Source: Methylomicrobium sp. (GTDB taxonomy: Bacteria; Pseudomonadota; Gammaproteobacteria; Methylococcales; Methylomonadaceae). Taken from it: DNA of 7,410 bases. The stretch lies in assembly GCA_007135635.1 (NCBI GenBank), contig SLIO01000150.1, positions 1-7,410 of the forward strand. Direction: 5' to 3'. The notes under the pieces were generated by a model that was not told where the DNA came from, made no database searches, and worked only from the letters and a program-made list of their open reading frames with translations. The stretch's first letter is position 1. Every line of letters starts with the position of its first letter. A program made the translations under genes and the position numbers. Positions 1 to 4,878 of this stretch are shown here, in pieces.

Positions 1-86
1 ACATTCTCGATGAGGACTATCAGGAATCCTATGCGCTGCCGCAAGCCGGGCGCTTCGTCTATACCGGCGCACGTTTGAGTTTTTGA
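1..86 (+). CDS. C-terminal end of a TonB-dependent-receptor-like outer-membrane protein (partial)
   Basis: The frame beginning at base 3 is open from the window edge to the TGA at 84-86 and gives 27 residues ending GRFVYTGARLSF. A last beta-strand of the form GR-x-(V/F)-Y-x-G-(A/V)-R-L-x-F with a terminal phenylalanine is typical of TonB-dependent receptors and other outer-membrane beta-barrels, where the final Phe is the signal read by the Bam assembly machinery. This suggests uptake of a siderophore, metal chelate or vitamin across the outer membrane, but the substrate cannot be read from so short a piece. Another outer-membrane barrel is possible. A weak hairpin terminator follows 14 bases after the stop. 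Confidence 0.6.
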   Translation, partial: ILDEDYQESYALPQAGRFVYTGARLSF

Positions 87-100
87 CGATCTTCAATGAT

Positions 101-131
101 TGCGACATGACTGTTTCTCATGGCAATTTTT
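101..131 (+). terminator. Possible rho-independent terminator after the TonB-receptor-like gene
   Basis: CATGA (106-110) pairs with TCATG (118-122) around a 7-base loop. TGC (101-103) can extend the stem with GCA (123-125) across a 2-base bulge, and five Ts follow at 127-131. The stem is short and not GC-rich, so this is a modest call, but it sits directly downstream of the stop codon where a terminator is expected. I see no comparable hairpin for the convergent gene that ends at 235. Confidence 0.4.
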
Positions 132-234
132 CGGACGCCTTTTGTATTACGAAAGTGCATGATTTTAAGCGGTCGCGGCTATTCGATAGACAAGTGTTGG
201 CGGTGATTCTTTGCCGTGATACCGGTACGAAAGT

Positions 235-1596
235 TTAGGTTTCGGAAGCATCGCGCACGCTTTCGAACAAATCAATATCCCAAGCAACCAAATCGCGGCG
301 AATCGCATCGGCTCGCGGCCGCGGCAGTATGCGCGCAAGATCCTCTCCGGTTATCACGCCGGATAGCGTCTGTCCCGACTTCGTGCGGAGATAATCCAAG
401 GCATGCCAAGCCAGAATTGCAGCGCTAGCCGCGGTTGGATAGGCGATGTAGGTCGCGCCGGCATAGGGCGAGTTCAATAATTCCGGGTAGCGTAAATAGC
501 TCAGGCCTACCGTTTCGATGGCGGTTTGACGTTCGTTACGCACCGTTTCGGATACGCGAATTTCAGCCGCCGCAGCAAAATGCGCTCGCCGAATCGTACC
601 GTTGCGCAAATATTCCTCGATACGCCGAGGCTTGTTCATGCCCGGCAGAATTGCGCGGACCATCGCCTCGATCGTCATTTCCGGTCGGTCCGGCAGACTG
701 CGTTTCGACAATAGATTGAGTTGAAACAGCGCCTTGACCAATTCGACTTCGGAGCCGCCGGTATAGACGCCGATCGATTCGATCTCGGGAAACGAACGGT
801 GCAGGGACAACAACTCTTCCTGATATAGCGGATACTGCCGGCTCGGACTGGCTTCGTGAGGAAAATGATATTCGCGCGCCTCGCTGAACGGATCGAGCAC
901 CAACATGCGGCCGTCACGTAAGATTCGCGGGTGTTGCGCCAACTCTTCCAGTGCCACGACCGGCGACCAGGAAAAGACGATTGAATCCGAATTGATATCT
1001 TCGAGCAAATAAAGATCGATACTCTCCACTTCGAGATCTTTCCGGTCGGTCGCCAACAGGTCGTGCATCCGGCGGCCGATGAGAAAATTGGTGACGCCCG
1101 GCGACACGCCCATGTTGATCAGCGCGGCGATTCCGCGCTCGCGAAGTGCCGTATCGTAAGCATATTGCGCGAAAGTTAGCGTGCGCTCGGTTTTCGCGCC
1201 ATAAATATCCGAAGCCAGATCCACGGTGTGTGCGCCGATTCGAAGTGCGAGTTCAAGCATGGCCCCGTTGAACTCCGGCAGCGCCGCGTTTACCAACAAT
1301 GTGGCGCCGGTCAGTTCTTGCTCGTGCGCAGGCTCCAACGCGAAGACCGAGCCAAAATCCGAAAGCTTGATGAAATCGATATGTTCAAACAATTGCTCGG
1401 CATGAAAAAGCGCATCCCGGGCCTCATCCGGATTGCGAACATAAACGACAAAACGGATGGCTCCGCCGTCCCGCTCGGCCAATTCCGAAAAACAAATCAG
1501 CATTGCCGAACCCACCGCACCGAGTCCGAAGAACACAATTTTAATCGGCGTCATAGTATTCTCGTCCGTTATCACGAGCGGGTGATTCATTTCCAT
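235..1596 (-). CDS. Saccharopine dehydrogenase-family NAD(P)-dependent oxidoreductase
   Basis: A 453-residue soluble protein. The N-terminus is a Rossmann fold with the dinucleotide-binding motif GLGAVGS (residues 24-30) after a hydrophobic first strand, then NAALP (103-107) and a GVSPGVTN segment (163-170). This order is typical of the saccharopine dehydrogenase/carboxynorspermidine dehydrogenase superfamily, whose members make or break C-N bonds between amino acids or polyamines using NAD(P)H. The real substrate cannot be told from sequence. No lysine- or polyamine-pathway neighbour is present, so no gene symbol is given. The ATG at 1596 was chosen because AGGA lies 8 bases upstream. The ATG at 1554 (MTPIKIV...), with GAG six bases upstream and starting just before the first beta-strand, is a serious alternative. 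The gene appears monocistronic, with a good promoter at 1635-1663, and ends convergently with the gene at the left edge. Confidence 0.85.
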   Translation of the reverse strand: MEMNHPLVITDENTMTPIKIVFFGLGAVGSAMLICFSELAERDGGAIRFVVYVRNPDEARDALFHAEQLFEHIDFIKLSDFGSVFALEPAHEQELTGATLLVNAALPEFNGAMLELALRIGAHTVDLASDIYGAKTERTLTFAQYAYDTALRERGIAALINMGVSPGVTNFLIGRRMHDLLATDRKDLEVESIDLYLLEDINSDSIVFSWSPVVALEELAQHPRILRDGRMLVLDPFSEAREYHFPHEASPSRQYPLYQEELLSLHRSFPEIESIGVYTGGSEVELVKALFQLNLLSKRSLPDRPEMTIEAMVRAILPGMNKPRRIEEYLRNGTIRRAHFAAAAEIRVSETVRNERQTAIETVGLSYLRYPELLNSPYAGATYIAYPTAASAAILAWHALDYLRTKSGQTLSGVITGEDLARILPRPRADAIRRDLVAWDIDLFESVRDASET

Positions 1597-1634
1597 GTTT
1601 GAAATCCTGTCGACTAGGCGATTTTGGAGAGCTG

Positions 1635-1663
1635 AAAGTACTGAAAGCGCAGGCGCTTGTCAA
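1635..1663 (-). promoter_or_regulatory. Sigma70-type promoter of the saccharopine dehydrogenase-like gene, with a palindrome in the spacer
   Basis: On the - strand a perfect -35 box TTGACA (1663-1658) is followed after exactly 17 bases by TACTTT (1640-1635; 3 of 6 matches to TATAAT). This predicts transcription from about 1628 and a leader of roughly 30 bases that includes the AGGA ribosome-binding site. The spacer contains a perfect inverted repeat, AAGCGC-AG-GCGCTT (1645-1658), between the two boxes, a position where a repressor could act. Whether it is an operator is inference. Confidence 0.55.
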
Positions 1664-1697
1664 ACGCGAGTGAAGGCTTAGCGAACAACGAAACAAC

Positions 1698-1721
1698 GGG
1701 GTCAGGTCTTTGATTTATGAT
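1698..1721 (+). repeat. Left terminal inverted repeat of the short element
   Basis: Twenty-four bases beginning GGGGTCAGGTCTTTG and ending TGAT match the complement of 1964-1987 with two mismatches. The same repeat bounds the full-length element. Confidence 0.85.
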
Positions 1722-1736
1722 TTTTAATGAGGCCAC

Positions 1737-1916
1737 TCACGATAGAGTAATGCAATCAAAATTATGGCCTATTCTTTTCAGGGTATAACCTTCGCCTTGT
1801 TTAGACAAACAGTATTCTCTGTCTGAATCCGATTCATAAATGGCTTCCTGGCGGTTTCCGCGGGAAGTCACATGGTATAACGCTACAGAAAAATCAAGTC
1901 GAAATGGTCTTGCCAT
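1737..1916 (-). pseudogene. Remnant of REP-associated tyrosine transposase (internally deleted)
   Basis: A 59-residue frame starts MARPFRLDFSVALYHVTSRG and is clearly the N-terminus of the intact transposase at 3715-4560. After about 42 residues it jumps to YTLKRIGHNF, matching YTLKEIGDYF near the intact C-terminus. The central HUH/Y1 catalytic part (about residues 43-252 of the parent) is absent. A one-base deletion then shifts the frame so it stops at the TGA 1737-1739 instead of running into the terminal repeat. The frame is also open upstream to a Met at 1961, but MARP at 1916 is the homologous start. The purine-rich AAAAGG upstream of the parent's start has changed to AAAAAGC here, so even the peptide is probably poorly translated. 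Confidence 0.88.
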
Positions 1917-1963
1917 ATGGATTCTGCTTTTTATTGTCTTGGTAAAACTGTACCCGAGCATTT

Positions 1964-1987
1964 ATCAAAAACCAAAGACCTGACCCC
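1964..1987 (-). repeat. Right terminal inverted repeat of the short element
   Basis: The complement of these 24 bases reads GGGGTCAGGTCTTTGGTTT then TTGAT, differing at two positions from the left end at 1698-1721. This is the end upstream of the transposase remnant's start codon. Confidence 0.85.
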
Positions 1988-2012
1988 GATTATGACCCCG
2001 ATTATGCGATTA
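1981..2012 (+). repeat. Tandem TGACCCC-GATTA repeats at the right end of the short element
   Basis: TGACCCCGATTA occurs at 1981-1992 and again immediately at 1993-2004, followed by TGCGATTA (2005-2012), which carries GATTA a third time. The first TGACCCC is the end of the terminal inverted repeat. GATTA looks like host flank copied along with it. The hydrolase stop codon lies 4 bases further on, at 2016. Confidence 0.8.
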
Positions 2013-2015
2013 ATC

Positions 2016-3665
2016 CTATCGGCCATCGAACAACGCACGCAGTCGATTCAGTTGCTCGTCGGCCCAGCCTTTAGGCTCAGTCAAGGCTAGCCAAGCATCA
2101 ATATAATGTTTGGCGGCAAAAACATGACCAAATCCAGGCGGCGTCGAACCGACCGCCATGTCGGCGGCCAATTGCAGCATTGTTACGATCGGATACCATC
2201 GCAGATGCGGTGAAACGTCAGGTCCTCGTGGCGCTTGCATCCATTCCGGCTCCCGAAAGAATGCATGACTATCGAAAAACGTTATCGGGTCGCTAGCATA
2301 TTGCAGGTAAGCGATTCTGAAAGATCCCCACGGCGAATTATCATCATTCAATCCATTATATTGATTCATGAATCTGACCACGGCACCGTCGCGAAAGCGA
2401 GGTAGCCATACTGGGGAATCAGGATCCCTTTCCTGCGTCACTTTACGCCAGGTTTCGCTACGAAACGGCGGACCGCTCCATAATGCTCCGTTAAAAGGAT
2501 CTTGAATGATGTCGTACACGTCGAAAGAGCGATCGGAATTTAGCGCACCCAAGCTTAGCCCGTGCAAATAGAGCTTCGGTCGTTTGTTACGAGGCAATTG
2601 AGTCCAATAGACATAAACTTTTTGGAACAAAGCCCTGGCCATTTCCGCGCCGTATTCGCCTTCGGTAATCAAGGACAAGGCGCTAGGCAAGTACGAATAT
2701 TGTGCAGTTACCGTTGCAATGTCGCCTCGATGCAGATATTCGACGGTATCCAGGGCTGCCGGGTCTACCCAACCGGTACCCGTGGGTGTTACCAACAAAA
2801 GAACTGAGCGGTCGAACGCTTTGACACGCTTGAGCTCTTGTAACGCCAATTCAGCTCTTTCTTGCGGCGTATCTGCCGCATTCAACCCGACATATATGCG
2901 AATGGGCTCAGGCATCGGTTTGCCGAAAAAATCCCTCAACGCTTTCGCTGTCGGCCCTGAAGACATGAATTGTCGACCTTGCCGACCTAAGTCCGACCAA
3001 GCAATCAAAGAGGCTTCGCTGCCGGTCTTCATTGGATCGACGGGGCGCTCCAGATCATCTTGAATCAGCGCATCCAATTGCTGATAAGAGTTGTTCGTCG
3101 CTCGTAAGAACAAAGAAACAACCACGCCATCGATCACCGACCAGAACAACATTCCTGCCGCCACTATGCCTATTGCATGCGCAACATGGTCGGATAGGTA
3201 ACGTGCAAGATTTTGGGACAAGTATTGAAAAGTTCGCCGAAACAGGCGAGCAAACATCATCAGCACGACAAAAACAAGCAAGGTCATCAAGGCAATGCCA
3301 TAAGAAGGCATCGCGCCTTCAGGTTTCATGCCCATCAAGGATCGCAAACCGTCTTGCCATTGTGAGGCTTGCCAAAGAAAACCAATTGCAACGATCAAGC
3401 AGACACCCGACGCAACGACTCTGAAAACTCTAGTCGCTTCGCGGCCGGGCAGTGGCAATTCGACGTAATCCCAAAACCAGCGGACGAAAACGCCAAGCGC
3501 GTACCCCGCCGTAAAAGATAAGCCGGAAATCGACCCCTGAAATACAAAAGGGCGCGGCACTAAGCTTGGGGTAAGAGAAAATGCGAAAAAAAGCGTCGCC
3601 AGCAATAAGCCCGGTATTGAAAAACCGAAACTCAATTTGGTAATAAATTCGTCAATCTTTCGCAT
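2016..3665 (-). CDS. Membrane-embedded alpha/beta-hydrolase-family protein (Abhydrolase_9 / COG4425-like)
   Basis: A 549-residue protein in two parts. Residues 1-190 hold about five hydrophobic helices (roughly 16-36, 43-63, 83-101, 122-142, 163-187) with the conserved-looking SLTPSLVPRP stretch near residue 30. Residues 250-549 form an alpha/beta-hydrolase domain with the nucleophile elbow G-L-S-L-G (Ser371), a likely acid Asp459 (ASDP) and a likely base His514 in GFGHVF. This matches the predicted membrane hydrolases with separate N-terminal membrane and C-terminal catalytic domains. Their substrate is unknown; lipid or ester hydrolysis at the inner membrane is an inference. No good Shine-Dalgarno precedes the ATG at 3665, and the next Met is residue 111, so this start is probably right. 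The gene sits alone between two transposon copies in its own orientation, with almost no flank. Confidence 0.85.
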   Translation of the reverse strand: MRKIDEFITKLSFGFSIPGLLLATLFFAFSLTPSLVPRPFVFQGSISGLSFTAGYALGVFVRWFWDYVELPLPGREATRVFRVVASGVCLIVAIGFLWQASQWQDGLRSLMGMKPEGAMPSYGIALMTLLVFVVLMMFARLFRRTFQYLSQNLARYLSDHVAHAIGIVAAGMLFWSVIDGVVVSLFLRATNNSYQQLDALIQDDLERPVDPMKTGSEASLIAWSDLGRQGRQFMSSGPTAKALRDFFGKPMPEPIRIYVGLNAADTPQERAELALQELKRVKAFDRSVLLLVTPTGTGWVDPAALDTVEYLHRGDIATVTAQYSYLPSALSLITEGEYGAEMARALFQKVYVYWTQLPRNKRPKLYLHGLSLGALNSDRSFDVYDIIQDPFNGALWSGPPFRSETWRKVTQERDPDSPVWLPRFRDGAVVRFMNQYNGLNDDNSPWGSFRIAYLQYASDPITFFDSHAFFREPEWMQAPRGPDVSPHLRWYPIVTMLQLAADMAVGSTPPGFGHVFAAKHYIDAWLALTEPKGWADEQLNRLRALFDGR

Positions 3666-3671
3666 ATCAAT

Positions 3672-3700
3672 ATCTTAAAAAGTAGCAAAGTAGGGGTCAA
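3672..3700 (-). promoter_or_regulatory. Candidate promoter for the hydrolase gene, with a -35 box from the transposon end motif
   Basis: On the - strand TTGACC (3700-3695; 5 of 6 matches to TTGACA) is separated by 17 bases from TAAGAT (3677-3672; 4 of 6 matches to TATAAT). The -35 box lies in the extra TTTGACCCC copy beside the full transposon. The predicted start site would fall at about 3665, on the A of the start codon, implying a leaderless message. That agrees with the lack of a clear ribosome-binding site but may also mean the promoter is a chance match. Confidence 0.35.
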
Positions 3701-3717
3701 AGTAAAAGTGGGGGTCA
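3686..3717 (+). repeat. Repeated CAAAGTA/GGGGTCA units at the left end of the full element
   Basis: CAAAGTA occurs at 3686-3692 and 3698-3704, separated by GGGGT. GGGGTCA occurs at 3693-3699 and again at 3711-3717 as the start of the terminal inverted repeat. This mirrors the tandem flank-plus-TGACCCC arrangement at the element's right end. Confidence 0.65.
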
Positions 3718-3734
3718 GGTCTTTGATTTGTGAT
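3711..3734 (+). repeat. Left terminal inverted repeat of the full element
   Basis: GGGGTCAGGTCTTTGATTT then GTGAT. It is complementary to 4608-4631 with one mismatch. It encodes the last residues of the transposase and its stop codon on the - strand. Confidence 0.88.
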
Positions 3735-4560
3735 TTTTAATGATTCCACTCACGGTAGAATAATGCAATCCAAAATAATCGCCTATTTCCTTCAGGGTAT
3801 AACTTCCTCCGGCATAAGCAAAGGCTATCGCCTCATTTCTGTCTTCGAACGTCTCCGCATAAAACGATATAGGCTTTGGTAACGTTCTGCGTTGTGATTT
3901 GGGAATTTCATCGAGTTTTTTATCGGCTTCGATCTGGCCTTGCATGGATTGCACAAACTTCTCGTCACCCAAAAATATCTGATTCTGTAATTTATCCCAA
4001 GGTGAGGGTTGCCTGCTTCCCTCATTAACAAACTGCGTATAAGCTTCAATGGCTTTCAACTTGGTTTGACCAAAACTAGCCAGCAACCTGTCGGTATTTA
4101 ACCAATGTGGCCTAATTTGTTCGCCAACTGTTGCGCTGTAGCTACTCCATGGCCATTCTATCGCTGTGTGAACCATTCTCGCACGAACAGGATTCAACAC
4201 GATATACCTGCTTAGCTCTAGTAGATAGCTGTCTTTATCGACCAGAATTGCTTTATAGCGCCCTTGATAAACGTGGCCAACCCGTTGATGGTTACGATTA
4301 AATAGCTGTGTGTAGCGGCCATTGAGTTGACGCATACCTATGGAAAGGTTGGCTTCGGGCGTCTCCAGCAGTAAATGATAATGGTTATTCATCAGACAGT
4401 AGGCATAACAGACCCATTGATAGGTTTCACAGACTTCGCCTAAAATAGACAAAAAGTGTTCTCTGTCTGAATTCGATTCATAAATGGCTTCCTGGCGGTT
4501 TCCGCGGGAAGTCACATGATATAACGCACCAGAAAATTCAAGTCGAAGCGGTCTTGCCAT
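3715..4560 (-). CDS. REP-associated tyrosine transposase (RAYT / Y1 HUH family) with C-terminal HTH
   Basis: A 281-residue single-strand DNA transposase. It opens MARPLRLEFSGALYHVTSRG, the usual first strand of this family. The metal-binding HUH motif is H60-Y61-H62 in MNNHYHLLLE. The helix DSYLLELSRYIVLNPVRARMV (residues 110-130) carries the candidate nucleophile tyrosines Tyr112 and Tyr119, and NPVRA is a family signature. Residues 253-276 (YTLKEIGDYFGLHYSTVSGIIKN) form a helix-turn-helix like the DnaA C-terminal domain found in one RAYT group, probably for recognising the element ends. All motifs are intact, so the protein may be active. The ATG at 4560 has AAGG about 10 bases upstream. 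Such proteins nick and rejoin single-stranded DNA, either moving REP-like sequences or their own element. The stop codon lies in the terminal repeat. Confidence 0.92.
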   Translation of the reverse strand: MARPLRLEFSGALYHVTSRGNRQEAIYESNSDREHFLSILGEVCETYQWVCYAYCLMNNHYHLLLETPEANLSIGMRQLNGRYTQLFNRNHQRVGHVYQGRYKAILVDKDSYLLELSRYIVLNPVRARMVHTAIEWPWSSYSATVGEQIRPHWLNTDRLLASFGQTKLKAIEAYTQFVNEGSRQPSPWDKLQNQIFLGDEKFVQSMQGQIEADKKLDEIPKSQRRTLPKPISFYAETFEDRNEAIAFAYAGGSYTLKEIGDYFGLHYSTVSGIIKNHKSKT

Positions 4561-4590
4561 GTTGATTCTACCTTTTATTGTCTCGGTAAG

Positions 4591-4619
4591 ACTTTAACTT
4601 AGTATTTATCATAAATCAA
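4591..4619 (-). promoter_or_regulatory. Candidate promoter of the transposase, with its -35 box inside the terminal repeat
   Basis: On the - strand TTGATT (4619-4614; 4 of 6 matches to consensus) lies in the terminal inverted repeat. It is followed after 17 bases by TAAAGT (4596-4591; 4 of 6), giving a start about 24 bases before the ATG at 4560. The deletion copy keeps a comparable arrangement (TTGGTT, 17 bases, TACAGT). Because the -35 belongs to the repeat, transposase binding there could repress its own gene, which is inference. Confidence 0.45.
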
Positions 4620-4631
4620 AGACCTGACCCC
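4608..4631 (-). repeat. Right terminal inverted repeat of the full element
   Basis: The complement reads GGGGTCAGGTCTTTGATTT then ATGAT and matches the left end in 23 of 24 positions. It lies upstream of the transposase start. Confidence 0.88.
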
Positions 4632-4660
4632 ATTTGCATGACCCCATTTGCACATTTGCA
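4625..4660 (+). repeat. Tandem TGACCCC-ATTTGCA repeats at the right end of the full element
   Basis: TGACCCCATTTGCA occurs at 4625-4638 and directly again at 4639-4652, followed by CATTTGCA (4653-4660), which carries the flank motif a third time. The first TGACCCC is the end of the inverted repeat. The pattern is the same as at 1981-2012, with a different flank word. Confidence 0.8.
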
Positions 4661-4662
4661 TT

Positions 4663-4878
4663 ATGAAAGATGTTAAACACACGCTGCACAAAAGATCGGT
4701 GCTAAGTCATGAAAGATTGATCGGCAGGTATATGTCTTTTAATAAAACAGTCCGTCCAGGCAAATTTCGGCTCATGGACTCTTTCCGTTACTTGGCGATT
4801 TTCGTATCTGTCGACTGTTCTATTGCGATACCAAAAAGTTTCGGCAAGCACTTAGATTGGTTCGTTCCAGCGCCATGA
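4663..4878 (+). CDS. Possible small protein overlapping the TIR gene start (uncertain)
   Basis: An open frame of 71 residues runs from the ATG at 4663 (MKDVKHTLHKR...) to the TGA at 4876-4878. Its stop overlaps the ATG of the TIR-domain gene in the four bases ATGA (4875-4878), the classic arrangement for translational coupling, and the TIR gene has no ribosome-binding site of its own. The product is basic near the N-terminus with a moderately hydrophobic stretch (YLAIFVSVDCSIAI). I do not recognise it. No Shine-Dalgarno precedes the ATG and the start lies only two bases past the transposon end repeats. The stretch may therefore be untranslated leader that is open by chance. If it is not coding, this 240-base gap contains no other feature I can support. 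Confidence 0.25.
   Translation: MKDVKHTLHKRSVLSHERLIGRYMSFNKTVRPGKFRLMDSFRYLAIFVSVDCSIAIPKSFGKHLDWFVPAP

Larger units (their letters stand above)
1698..1987 (-). mobile_element. 290-bp internally deleted (MITE-like) copy of the RAYT-type transposon at 3711-4631
   Basis: Both ends match the full copy at 3711-4631: GGGGTCAGGTCTTTGATTT begins at 1698 and its near-perfect complement ends at 1987. Between them the first 42 and last 29 codons of the transposase gene are present and the middle is missing. Aligning from both ends places the junction at 1789-1791. The full copy has ACTTC at 3802-3806 and again at 4433-4437, so one repeat and the 631 bases between are gone (921 - 631 = 290, the exact length here). 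One extra C at the junction is balanced by a one-base loss near 1761-1766. By eye the right arm is roughly 85% identical to the parent. The copy has lost the HUH motif, so it could only move by a transposase supplied in trans. Confidence 0.9.
3711..4631 (-). mobile_element. Full-length 921-bp RAYT-type (HUH/Y1) transposon
   Basis: The unit is bounded by 24-bp inverted repeats (3711-3734 and 4608-4631; 23 of 24 positions match) and contains one gene, an intact HUH transposase reading right to left. The coding region ends inside the left repeat: the last residues and the TGA at 3717-3715 are repeat sequence. The right repeat supplies a probable -35 box for the gene. No simple target-site duplication is visible. 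Instead both ends show extra GGGGTCA/TGACCCC copies with duplicated flank. A deletion derivative lies at 1698-1987 in the same orientation. Well-formed inverted repeats at both ends are unusual for the classical IS200/IS605 group, which uses subterminal hairpins. Confidence 0.88.

Noticed and set aside
216..1602. Several + strand open frames and one extra - strand frame across 216-1602
   Set aside because: They are shadows of the 453-residue oxidoreductase, which has a complete Rossmann fold. Their translations are Arg/Ser/Cys-rich and lack domains or ribosome-binding sites.
2562..3424. Three + strand frames of 81-130 residues opposite the hydrolase
   Set aside because: The hydrolase on the other strand has coherent membrane helices and a catalytic triad. 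These frames have low-complexity, protein-unlike translations.
4625..4660. Tandem repeats considered as a CRISPR array or iteron origin
   Set aside because: There are only two units of 14 bases with no spacers, and they are explained by the transposon end plus duplicated flank.
4648..4662. TTG start at 4648 for the small ORF before the TIR gene
   Set aside because: It begins inside the transposon-end repeat tract and has no ribosome-binding site. The ATG at 4663 is the more plausible start if the frame is used at all.
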